A stretch of 64,000 nucleotides of DNA, taken from an uncultured Alistipes sp. Its GTDB lineage: Bacteria > Bacteroidota > Bacteroidia > Bacteroidales > Rikenellaceae. Of the stretch, positions 35,236-42,370 are shown in pieces. How positions within the stretch are numbered: position 1 is the first letter of the stretch; each line of letters opens with the position of its first letter. The notes beneath the pieces are model-generated. The model was not told the DNA's origin and ran no database searches. It saw only the letters and a program-made list of their open reading frames with translations. The stretch is taken from assembly GCA_900768045.1 (NCBI GenBank), contig CAAGBL010000104.1, positions 74,454 to 138,453 of the forward strand, read 5' to 3'. The position numbers and the translations under genes were made by a program.

Positions 35236-35955
35236 TTTTCTAATCTCTGCCAATGCATTTACCATGTTATCGTGTACCTCGGCCATAACCTCTTTGATAG
35301 GGCGCTCAACAACATCCTGCTTAGATACTGGAGGCAAAATCTTTATTGTGATGCGGTTGCTCCAGTTCATAAAGAAGCCCTTGCGCACTACCCTATCTGT
35401 GCCGTCCAATACGATTGGTAGAATAGGCACCTCGGCATCCTTAGCAAGGATAAAGGCACCAGCCTTGAAGTTGTGAATCTCGCTATCTTTCGAGCGTGTA
35501 CCCTCAGGGAAGATAGCTACAGACGCACCCTTTGCCAACCACTGCTTACCTCGAGTGTGCACCAACTGCATAGCCTCCTTGGTGCTGGCACGATTGATAA
35601 CTATGTCGCCATGCGCCAATAGCAGACGACCAACGATAGGAATGCGATATACCTCCCTCTTCGATACCCACTTAAAGACAAGTGGAAGGTTGTAGATGCT
35701 CAAGATGTCGACCATCGAGTTGTGGTTGAGCACCATAACATAAGTACCCTTAGGATCGAGGTTCTCGATACCCTCAACCTTACGCTTCATCACAAGACCG
35801 AAACCAAAGAATGAGTCGGTAAGCCACTTCGAGAGTTTGTGCACCACAAAGCGCTTCTTGTCAAATGGATAGCACAATGGGAGAGCTATAAATGTCATGA
35901 TATAAATCATCGAAGACCATCCAAATACGAAAATGTAAAACAGAAAACTTAACAT
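35227..35955 (-). CDS. plsC: 1-acyl-sn-glycerol-3-phosphate acyltransferase
   Basis: 242 residues. An N-terminal membrane segment is followed by the acyltransferase motifs NHNSMVD (H-x4-D), the R of INRASTKE and FPEGTRS. It acylates lysophosphatidic acid to phosphatidic acid at the inner membrane, the step before CdsA, which is also encoded in this window. Upstream on the minus strand a TATCTTTG box (complement of 35994-36001) is a likely -7 element. Confidence 0.92.
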   Translation of the reverse strand: MLSFLFYIFVFGWSSMIYIMTFIALPLCYPFDKKRFVVHKLSKWLTDSFFGFGLVMKRKVEGIENLDPKGTYVMVLNHNSMVDILSIYNLPLVFKWVSKREVYRIPIVGRLLLAHGDIVINRASTKEAMQLVHTRGKQWLAKGASVAIFPEGTRSKDSEIHNFKAGAFILAKDAEVPILPIVLDGTDRVVRKGFFMNWSNRITIKILPPVSKQDVVERPIKEVMAEVHDNMVNALAEIRKNN

Positions 35956-36073
35956 AATAAACTTCGTTTAAATCGACTATATATTCAATTTTGCAAAGAT
36001 ACAAAAATTTTGGAAAAATACGAAGAAAATAACGCAATAAAATTAGCAATTACCCAAGAAATCTTTATTATCC

Positions 36074-36104
36074 TTTGACGATTGGATAATATTTCATATC
36101 TTTG
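36074..36104 (+). promoter_or_regulatory. Promoter of the leader RNA / HARE-HTH unit
   Basis: TTTG at 36074-36077 and TATCTTTG at 36097-36104 with a 19-base spacer. The predicted start near 36111 leaves about 260 bases of untranslated leader before the HARE-HTH ATG. Confidence 0.8.
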
Positions 36105-36108
36105 TGTT

Positions 36109-36356
36109 AAGATTGCGAAATACGCAATCTTTAGATGGCATTTAGGGCTATTGCTGACCTTGTAAAACGACCAAATTTACTACACACAAGCAATAGGCAC
36201 GATGAATGCCCTCGCTGTATGGCGTGGGTTGTGCTTATGTGTGTATGGGTACTTGGTCGTCCCTTCAAGGCGTAGGTGTACCCACGTTTCTTTTTAGACA
36301 TTCTCATTGTTTGAGTTAAACGGTTGCAATCTATCGGTATGACACATATTGTTTAA
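36109..36356 (+). ncRNA. Candidate structured leader RNA with alternative folds
   Basis: The stretch begins with a hairpin AAGATTGCG / CGCAATCTT (36109-36131). Helix 1 pairs GGCATT with AATGCC and CTATTGC with GCAATAG (36137-36210). Helix 2 pairs ACGACCAA with TTGGTCGT and TACACACA with TGTGTGTA (36167-36260) and cannot coexist fully with helix 1. A third hairpin, GGGTAC/GTACCC (36247-36283), is followed by TTTCTTTTT and competes with helix 2. A last pair GTTAAAC/GTTTAAC sits just before the gene. This is the layout of an attenuator or a stand-alone small RNA. I cannot name a family. Confidence 0.55.
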
Positions 36357-36374
36357 CTATAAAACACTACCATT

Positions 36375-36575
36375 ATGACATTACACGAGGCAATTGAAAC
36401 CGTATTAAAATCTAAAGGGGGATGTACCTCAAGACAAATTGCGGACGAAATCAATAGGTTGAAGTTATATAGTCGAAACGACAACCAGCCTATTCCCACA
36501 AGCCAAATCTCAGCGCGAGTAAACAAATACCCTCACCTATTTAGCCGTGAAGATAACATCATTAAACTTAAATAG
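36375..36575 (+). CDS. Small HARE-HTH domain protein
   Basis: 66 residues, all one winged-helix module: LHEAIETVLKSKG, SRQIADEINRLKLY, PTSQISARVNKYPHLF and an IIKL end. This is the HARE-HTH (HB1/ASXL/restriction-endonuclease helix-turn-helix) pattern, thought to recognise DNA, often in modified-DNA or restriction contexts. As a stand-alone domain it might be a regulator or adaptor. It follows the long structured leader and lies 8 bases before the small membrane protein gene. Base composition is richer in A/T than in the housekeeping genes, suggesting recent acquisition. Confidence 0.78.
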   Translation: MTLHEAIETVLKSKGGCTSRQIADEINRLKLYSRNDNQPIPTSQISARVNKYPHLFSREDNIIKLK

Positions 36576-36583
36576 CTGTTAAT

Positions 36584-36913
36584 ATGGAAGAATATAAGAA
36601 TTGGGTTTATAAAATATTAGGCATTATATTCCTAATATATATATGTGGAGAATGTTGCAGCACATTATTCTCTGATGGAAAATTGGATCAAGTTGATGTG
36701 CAAGTAGGCGTTAAGACCCATTTAAGGGAAACGCTCTATGATTATGACAGCTACAAAAGCCTATCATGGTCAGATTTTAAGGAATATAGCGATGGAGGAT
36801 ATAGTATTGTTCATAAATATAAGGCAACAAATCTATTTGGAGGCTATGTTACCAAAACAACAAAATTCTACGTTGATAAGAATGGTGTAGTTGTAGATTA
36901 TTTCGAATTTTAA
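36584..36913 (+). CDS. Small membrane-anchored protein of unknown function
   Basis: 109 residues. A hydrophobic segment at about 8-24 (VYKILGIIFLIYICG) ends beside a Cys-Cys pair, so it could be a signal anchor. The soluble part holds SWSDFKEYSDGGYSIVHKYK and TKTTKFYVDKNGVVVDYFEF, a beta-strand-like pattern ending with a turn. I recognise no family. AT-rich codon use matches the HARE-HTH gene, with which it forms a two-gene unit. Confidence 0.65.
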   Translation: MEEYKNWVYKILGIIFLIYICGECCSTLFSDGKLDQVDVQVGVKTHLRETLYDYDSYKSLSWSDFKEYSDGGYSIVHKYKATNLFGGYVTKTTKFYVDKNGVVVDYFEF

Positions 36914-36966
36914 TAGACACAATAGGTTATTCTACATCTTCCCAAATACTGCGCTAAGTATATGTA

Positions 36967-37019
36967 ACAACGACGAGGTCGGGCACCGGCATTACTGTTG
37001 TCCGCAACCTCGTTGTTGT
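36967..37019 (+). terminator. Hairpin after the HARE-HTH unit
   Basis: ACAACGACGAGGT pairs with ACCTCGTTGTTGT (one mismatch) around a GC-rich loop, 53 bases after the small membrane protein gene. There is no strong T run, so terminator function is likely but not certain. Confidence 0.55.
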
Positions 37020-37169
37020 CGTCGTCTTTATTCCCCCACAAATAAAAAATATTACTAACTAATAATTACTCATTAAAAATTTCATATTTTTTTGATGGAC
37101 TGAGCTACCCCGCTTCACTACTTTGAGACAACAGGAACGAAAGTGACAACAGAGAAAATATCCCGGTGG

Positions 37170-37246
37170 TCTCTGCTGTCTCTACTCTCTCTACTCTCTC
37201 TACTCTCTCTGCTGTCACTGCTGTCTCTGCTGTCTCTGACCTCACT
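37170..37246. repeat. CT-rich microsatellite
   Basis: Degenerate 9-base units TCTCTACTC and TCTCTGCTG repeat about eight times in the intergenic region upstream of the TonB-receptor-like gene. The minus-strand frame across it is open but reads as repetitive Glu/Thr/Val/Ala and lacks any domain, so it is not called as a gene. Confidence 0.7.
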
Positions 37247-37409
37247 GCCCCCCTATTAAAAATAGGTATCAAAAATTTTTCAAAAAAAGTTTGCTCAAAA
37301 TTTGGAATTGTAGAATTAAGCCGATATATTTGCAGTGTATTAGTTATGTAGTACACTATAAATCGTAAAATAAATTTCACTTTTTCGTCGAAAAATTTGG
37401 AAAATTCGA

Positions 37410-37450
37410 GGGGGGGGGTAAATTTGTAGCGAGAAAAATTTATATCTTTG
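37410..37450 (+). promoter_or_regulatory. G9 tract and promoter of the outer-membrane receptor gene
   Basis: Nine consecutive G at 37410-37418 sit directly upstream of a TTTG box (37423-37426), followed after 16 bases by TATCTTTG (37443-37450). The ATG is at 37481. A homopolymer of this length next to the -33 box is prone to slippage and could alter promoter strength. Confidence 0.65.
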
Positions 37451-37480
37451 TATTGGGGTGAACATAAAAAAATTAGCGAT

Positions 37481-39859
37481 ATGAGACCTATAATCAACAC
37501 CTTAGCACTGGTAGCAGTGCTCCTTAGCGTAACGGCATTCGAGGCGCAAGCACAGGTAAAGCTAAGCCTTAGCGGACGCACACTCTCAAAGAGCAACGAG
37601 GCCATAGCCTATGCCACAGTAGTACTCACTGATGAGGGCAGGCAGGTGGCAGGTGGCGCAACAAACGCTAACGGAGAGTTTACTCTCACAGCACCCTCGG
37701 GAACCTACCTCTTCTCGGCACGCTACGTCGGCTACAAGAGCGTAGAACGTCAGATTGTACTCGACAAAAACACCAATCTTGGCGACATAGTCCTTGAGAG
37801 TGAGAGCACCAACATCGACGAGGTTGTGGTTACGGCACAGCTTATTCTTCGTGAGGCAGATAGGTTCGTAGTAGACGTTGCCAACTCGCCCCTATCGCTT
37901 GGCAAAGATGGCGAGGAGCTACTAAAAACTGCCCCTGGCGTATGGATTCAGGACGATGCAATATCTATCAACGGTAACTCGGGCTCGAAGATATATATCA
38001 ACGACCGAGAGGTTAAGATGGATAAGCAGCAGCTAATAGCCTACCTCCGTTCATTGCGTGCCGAGGAGATACAGCGCATCGAGGTAATACCTCAGTCGGG
38101 TGCCGACTACGACGCCTCATCGTCGGGCGGCATAATCAAGATTACCACCAAAAGACGTCTCGACATGGGCCTTATGGGCTCGGCATCGCTCGTTACGCAG
38201 GCAACCAAAGGCATGTACAACATAATGCCCTCTGTATCACTCAACTACACACAGGGCAAGGTAAATGCCTACGGACGTGCATGGGTGGGTACAAACGGTC
38301 AAAATTACATTACAGCAGAGCATACCGACTACTCAAACAGCACAATCATAGATGCCGAATCGGAGCTTATAAATAAAACATTCTGGGGCGGTGCTAACGT
38401 AGGTGTGGTCTACGACATTACAGACCGACACTCGGTGGGTGGCGAGCTACAGTTCAACCACTACGGCGGCAATGGCTTAACCGACACATGGACTGAGCGC
38501 CAGAACCTTGGCGTGACGACACGTAGCGACGGTAAGTATAAGAACGTCTACCACAGTAACATGCTCACGGCAACGATGAACTACATCTACAAGCTCGACA
38601 ATGACGGCTCAACGCTCAAGCTTATTGGCGACTACACACGCTCGCTATACCCCAACAGCAACGACTATGAGGACGTAGTAATGGGGCGTGATTCTACATA
38701 TCGTGATAACTCTCGTAGCCTCTATCAGCTTGCCACAGCATCACTCTCAGTTGACAAGAAGATAAACCAGAAGCTAAGCATCAGAGCGGGATTGAAGTAC
38801 ACCTATAACGACAATAGCAACATCGCCACCTACGAGTACTTATCGGGCGAAGAGTGGACTCCAAACAGCGATAAGAGCTACGACATAGGCTACACAGAGA
38901 ATATTGGTGCTGCGTATGCCATTATCTCGGCACGCCTGGGCCGTCTTAGCTTGGTGGGTGGCCTACGTGGCGAGTACACATGGTTTCGCACAGCAGAGGG
39001 CTTCGAGAATAACTATCCGAGCCTCTTCCCCAATGCAAACATATCATACGCCCTAACCAAAGATGGAGCATACTCGCTCGTGGCGCAGTACTCACGCACC
39101 ATCAGCCGACCCTCGTTCTGGGCACTATCGCCCAACGAAACAAAGATTTCGGAGTATATGATACAGCGAGGCAACCCCGAGCTTAAGCCCTCGTTCGACA
39201 ACTCGCTATCGGTTACAGGAGTGCTTAAATATAAGTATTCGATAACCCTCGGCATGTCGATAAAGCAGGATGCCATACAGCAGACGACGCTCGTAGATAA
39301 AACCAACCCCGAGGTGCTGATATTGCAACATATCAACTACCCTACGCTCAACAACTTCTTCCTATCGGCAAACCTGCCTTTCCAATTTACTAAGTGGTGG
39401 TCGGCAAACTTCAACCTAATGGGTATGTACCTCGGACAGCGCATATACCCCGACGAGCCTGTACGCCGCAACTTTATGGGCTTTGCCAACGGTCAGATGT
39501 CGTTTACGCTGCCTAAGAGCTTCATAATCGAGCTTAGCGGCAGATATATGCACGGCGTAGTGGCCGGAAATACACGCATGAGCGACACAGGAAATATGAA
39601 TATTGCACTTAAGAAGCGCATGTTCGAGAATAAGCTCACGCTGAGCGTCGGCGTAAATAACATTATCCCGACAACGCAAGATATCACTATCGAGGAGCCT
39701 ACATTCAGGCGTACTATGACCGTCAACCAGCCATGGATGCGCCCAGCCTTCAACTTCTCAGTGTCGTATAACTTCAACGCTGGTAAGCAGTTTAGAGCCA
39801 AGTCTGTCGAGAGCGACTCGGCCGAGGACCGTAGCCGCTTGGGCGGTGGCGGACAGTAG
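37481..39859 (+). CDS. TonB-dependent-receptor-like outer-membrane protein
   Basis: 793 residues from the ATG at 37481, chosen because a signal peptide follows (MRPIINTLALVAVLLSVTA to AQAQ); an earlier in-frame ATG at 37448 overlaps the promoter box. Domains: carboxypeptidase-regulatory-like beta-sandwich (about 24-108), plug with SGSKIYINDREVKMD and GADYDASSSGGIIKI (about 110-230), and a beta-barrel to the end in the style of the Bacteroidetes outer-membrane barrel family. The C-terminus is a charged Gly tail (DRSRLGGGGQ). Ligand unknown; no SusD neighbour. It has its own promoter and terminator. Confidence 0.87.
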   Translation: MRPIINTLALVAVLLSVTAFEAQAQVKLSLSGRTLSKSNEAIAYATVVLTDEGRQVAGGATNANGEFTLTAPSGTYLFSARYVGYKSVERQIVLDKNTNLGDIVLESESTNIDEVVVTAQLILREADRFVVDVANSPLSLGKDGEELLKTAPGVWIQDDAISINGNSGSKIYINDREVKMDKQQLIAYLRSLRAEEIQRIEVIPQSGADYDASSSGGIIKITTKRRLDMGLMGSASLVTQATKGMYNIMPSVSLNYTQGKVNAYGRAWVGTNGQNYITAEHTDYSNSTIIDAESELINKTFWGGANVGVVYDITDRHSVGGELQFNHYGGNGLTDTWTERQNLGVTTRSDGKYKNVYHSNMLTATMNYIYKLDNDGSTLKLIGDYTRSLYPNSNDYEDVVMGRDSTYRDNSRSLYQLATASLSVDKKINQKLSIRAGLKYTYNDNSNIATYEYLSGEEWTPNSDKSYDIGYTENIGAAYAIISARLGRLSLVGGLRGEYTWFRTAEGFENNYPSLFPNANISYALTKDGAYSLVAQYSRTISRPSFWALSPNETKISEYMIQRGNPELKPSFDNSLSVTGVLKYKYSITLGMSIKQDAIQQTTLVDKTNPEVLILQHINYPTLNNFFLSANLPFQFTKWWSANFNLMGMYLGQRIYPDEPVRRNFMGFANGQMSFTLPKSFIIELSGRYMHGVVAGNTRMSDTGNMNIALKKRMFENKLTLSVGVNNIIPTTQDITIEEPTFRRTMTVNQPWMRPAFNFSVSYNFNAGKQFRAKSVESDSAEDRSRLGGGGQ

Positions 39860-39910
39860 CCAGCAGTAAAAGAGGAAAAGGTGTGGTGTGCTTCGCACCG
39901 GGTCTATATT

Positions 39911-39945
39911 AAGTGTGGGTATTAAAATTAATACCCACACTTTTT
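39911..39945 (+). terminator. Intrinsic terminator of the receptor gene
   Basis: Stem AAGTGTGGGTATT (39911-39923) pairs with AATACCCACACTT (39930-39942) and is followed by a T run, 51 bases after the stop codon. Confidence 0.9.
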
Positions 39946-39949
39946 AAGT

Positions 39950-40093
39950 TTAAGGCGAGCGCTACGCTTGATGAGGACGATAGGGACGATAGGGAAAATA
40001 GGGAAGATAAGGCGAAGACATCACAGCCCTATTATCCCCATTTTCCCTATTATCCCTATTATCCCCATAAATTCGACCTCGATTAGCGAGATA
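39950..40093. repeat. Composite TAGGG / CTTCCC intergenic tract
   Basis: GCGAGCGCTACGCTTGATGAG, ACGATAGGG units and GGGAAGATAAGG are followed by the joint GACATCACAGCCC. Then come TATTATCCCCATTTTCCC units and the flank GATTAGCGAGATA before cloverleaf copies E and F. Confidence 0.72.
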
Positions 40094-40223
40094 AATTTCT
40101 CGTCAGAAGGGTGCCGAGTGCTACACTCGGCAAAAATCCCGACGATGGGCTGTACTAAAGCGTACTGCTCATTGTCGGGATTTTTTGTTAGGGGACGCAA
40201 TCGACCCCTTATCACGAGAAATT
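40094..40223 (-). repeat. Cloverleaf 3'-end repeat, copy E (tandem with F)
   Basis: A 130-bp element with ends AATTTCTCGT / ACGAGAAATT, both halves changed together relative to copy C. Arm 1 is the TGCCGAG/CTCGGCA hairpin; the central stem AAATCCCGACGATGGGC pairs with GCTCATTGTCGGGATTT around TGTACTAAAGCGTACT; arm 3 is as in copy B. Confidence 0.87.
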
Positions 40224-40349
40224 TCGTGTCAGAAGGTAGTAGATGCTGTGCATAACAAAAGAAACCGACTCGGGATAGTACTTGACGTACAGCCCGAGCC
40301 GGTTTACTTTTAGGCATGTGCAGCAGATGCTGCCTTATCACACGAAATT
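40220..40349 (-). repeat. Cloverleaf 3'-end repeat, copy F at tsf
   Basis: A 130-bp element sharing four bases with copy E. Ends AATTTCGTGT / ACACGAAATT again change in compensation. The central stem has an entirely different sequence (AAACCGACTCGGG / CCCGAGCCGGTTT) but the same loop type AGTACTTGACGTAC. Arm 3 is GCAGC-AGAT-GCTGC. It ends one base before the tsf stop codon. Confidence 0.87.
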
Positions 40350-40350
40350 A

Positions 40351-41181
40351 TTATGCCTCGAGAGCAAAACGCTTATAAGCCACTACAGTAGCCTCAGCGT
40401 CAACACCCTTAAGGAACTCACGGATAGACTCCTTCTCGCCTACTACAGCCTGGTTAAGAAGTGTGTTCTCCTCGAAGAACTTACGCATCTTACCCTCAGC
40501 AATCTTCTCAAGAATTGCATCTGGCTTGTTAGCGTTCTTAGGATCCTGCTTCATCATCTCCATCTGGATAGCCTTCTCCTTCTCAACAACGTCTGCTGGG
40601 CAGTCGTTCTCGTCGATTGAGAGTGGAGCCATAGCTGTTGCCTGCATAGCAATCTTACGTGCTGCCTCCTCAGAGATCTCCTTGTTGAAGCCAAGGATAG
40701 TACCGAGCTTCTTGTTGAAGTGAACATAAGCTACGCAGTAAGGAGCCTCAACACGTGCATAGTATGCAAGCTCAACCTTCTCGCCAGTCTGACCTGACTT
40801 CTCAGTTACCATCTCCTCAACAGTGTTACCTGCTGCATTCTTAGCTGCCAAAAGAGCGTCACGGTCAGCTGCATCAGCTGCTACAGCGATCTCGAGGATA
40901 GCATCAGCAGAAGCGCCGAACTCAACGTTCTGAGCTACGAAGTCAGTCTCGCAAGCGAGGCAAAGGATATAACCCTTCTGACCTACGATCTTAGTTACTA
41001 CAACACCCTCGGTAGCGGTACGATCTGAACGCTTTGCTACAACGAGCTTACCCTTCTCGCGAATGATATCCTTAGCGCGCTCGAAATCGCCCTCAGCCTC
41101 CTGAAGAGCCTTCTTGCAATCCATCATACCTGCGCCGGTCATCTTGCGGAGCTTCATTACATCAGCTGCTTTGATTTCCAT
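40351..41181 (-). CDS. tsf: Translation elongation factor Ts
   Basis: 276 residues from the ATG at 41181 (MEIKAADVMKLRKMTGAGMM), the canonical EF-Ts start; the open frame extends to 41256 through the attenuator hairpin and is not used. The UBA-like N-terminus has TGAGMMDCKKAL; the core has CETDFVA (nucleotide-exchange contact region) and HFNKKLGTILGF. EF-Ts reloads EF-Tu with GTP. It follows rpsB as in most bacteria, separated by a strong hairpin. Confidence 0.96.
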   Translation of the reverse strand: MEIKAADVMKLRKMTGAGMMDCKKALQEAEGDFERAKDIIREKGKLVVAKRSDRTATEGVVVTKIVGQKGYILCLACETDFVAQNVEFGASADAILEIAVAADAADRDALLAAKNAAGNTVEEMVTEKSGQTGEKVELAYYARVEAPYCVAYVHFNKKLGTILGFNKEISEEAARKIAMQATAMAPLSIDENDCPADVVEKEKAIQMEMMKQDPKNANKPDAILEKIAEGKMRKFFEENTLLNQAVVGEKESIREFLKGVDAEATVVAYKRFALEA

Positions 41182-41210
41182 ATCAGTAAATTTTTTAGTC
41201 GTTAATTTTG

Positions 41211-41254
41211 AAAAAAAGCCGAGGCTGGCGGGCCTTAGCCTACCCGCACTCGGC
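41211..41254 (-). terminator. Attenuator-type terminator between rpsB and tsf
   Basis: On the minus strand GCCGAG...CTCGGC (41218-41254) encloses GCGGG/CCCGC and is followed by T7, a textbook intrinsic terminator. Because tsf starts only 30 bases downstream with no obvious promoter, it probably lowers but does not abolish transcription of tsf. Confidence 0.8.
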
Positions 41255-41283
41255 ATAAAATTGTGCTTTCTAAAGCGAGAGGA

Positions 41284-42117
41284 TTAAGCCTCCTCAGTTG
41301 CAGCAACAACCTCAGCAACAACAGCCTCCTCAGCATCTACAGCAGCCTTAACTGCCTTCTTGATGCGTGGCTTTGCCTGCTTTGCGCCCTCCTGAGCCTC
41401 AGCCTCCTGAGCCTCCTTCTCCTTCTCGAGCTTGCGCTCCTCAGCACCCTCAGCGATAGCACCGCATACTACATCAAGGATAGTAGCGATTGACTTTGCT
41501 GCATCGTCATTTGCTGGAATAACGTAATCAATGTCGGTTGGATCACAACAAGTATCTACCATAGCAAATACGGGGATGCTCAAACGCTTAGCCTCCTTAA
41601 CAGCGTTCTGCTCCTTCTGTACGTCGATAACGAACAAAGCAGCTGGAAGACGGTTAAGGTCTGCGATAGAACCGAGGTTCTTCTCAAGCTTAGCACGCTG
41701 ACGAGCGATCTGAAGCTTCTCGCGCTTTGAGAAATTGTCATAAGTACCGTCGTTGGTCATCTTGTCGATGGTAGCCATCTTCTTAACGGCCTTACGTATA
41801 GTTGGGAAGTTTGTAAGCATACCGCCTGCCCAACGCTCAGTAACGTAAGGCATACCTACTGCTGATACCTTCTCGGCAACGATCTCCTTAGCCTGCTTCT
41901 TTGTTGCTACGAACAATACACGACGACCGCTCTTTACGATCTGCTTAAGTGCAGCAGCTGCCTCGTCGAGCTTAATTGCAGTCTTGTGAAGGTCGATGAT
42001 GTGGATGCCGTTCTTCTCCATGAAGATATATGGAGCCATCTTAGGGCACCACTTGCGCTTCAAGTGACCGAAGTGTACGCCGGCCTCCAACAATGTATTA
42101 AAATCTGTGCGTGACAT
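41284..42117 (-). CDS. rpsB: 30S ribosomal protein S2
   Basis: 277 residues. LEAGVHFGHLKRKWCPKMAPYIF, RVLFVATKKQAK, ERWAGGMLTNF and PVFAMVDTCCDPTDIDYVIPANDDA are S2 signatures. The C-terminal 45 residues are an Ala/Glu/Lys-rich extension. Its 252-base upstream gap to rpsI carries a potential structured leader. Confidence 0.96.
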   Translation of the reverse strand: MSRTDFNTLLEAGVHFGHLKRKWCPKMAPYIFMEKNGIHIIDLHKTAIKLDEAAAALKQIVKSGRRVLFVATKKQAKEIVAEKVSAVGMPYVTERWAGGMLTNFPTIRKAVKKMATIDKMTNDGTYDNFSKREKLQIARQRAKLEKNLGSIADLNRLPAALFVIDVQKEQNAVKEAKRLSIPVFAMVDTCCDPTDIDYVIPANDDAAKSIATILDVVCGAIAEGAEERKLEKEKEAQEAEAQEGAKQAKPRIKKAVKAAVDAEEAVVAEVVAATEEA

Positions 42118-42370
42118 AATTGTCTTTGTTTTTTTTGTTTTGTTTTATAACTCTTTAATCAACCCACGAGTAACACTCCGAGGAGTTGTTCTTGAGGGTT
42201 TATTCGCAATCGGGCAACCAGCTTAGCAGCACACCCTACGGCTACGGTGGTCATCTGCCACTCATTATACCGCCACCGCCTTAGGCAGCATATCCGAGGA
42301 TATAGGCGTGGTCCAAGAGGTTTTGAAACCCTGATTGTGCTTTTGCCAAAAGTAGGTCTCTGCGAGCGGA
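42118..42370 (-). promoter_or_regulatory. Candidate structured leader of rpsB
   Basis: The 253 bases between rpsI and rpsB hold no ORF. On the minus strand they can form several hairpins: GGGTTT-C-AAAACC, ATATCC/GGATAT inside GCCT/AGGC, and GGTGG...CCACC (about 42210-42270). GC content is high for a spacer. A gap this long inside a ribosomal-protein run suggests an autoregulatory S2-binding leader. I cannot match it to a named family. Confidence 0.4.

Noticed and set aside
36584..36913. HARE-HTH gene plus small membrane protein as a toxin-antitoxin pair
   Set aside because: Size and spacing would fit, but neither protein matches a known toxin or antitoxin family and the order gives no support, so it is left as an unknown two-gene unit.
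37105..37605. Minus-strand ORF of 166 codons covering the microsatellite and the start of the receptor gene
   Set aside because: It overlaps the receptor promoter and signal peptide on the opposite strand, its middle is the translated CT repeat, and no family resemblance is visible.
40094..40349. Tandem repeats as a CRISPR array
   Set aside because: The units are 130 bp with internal variation and no regular unique spacers, and no cas genes are nearby.
40094..40349. Cloverleaf repeats as tRNA genes or tRNA-like pseudogenes
   Set aside because: The overall fold has three arms, but there is no anticodon arm of 5 bp with 7-base loop, no T-loop consensus and no acceptor-type 7-bp stem; the central hairpin is far too long.
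41182..41256. N-terminal extension of EF-Ts to 41256
   Set aside because: The extra 25 codons cross the intrinsic terminator hairpin, and the canonical EF-Ts start is at 41181.
42118..42370. A tRNA gene between rpsI and rpsB
   Set aside because: The GC-rich gap contains several short hairpins but no GGTTCRA T-loop consensus at the right distance from an acceptor stem.
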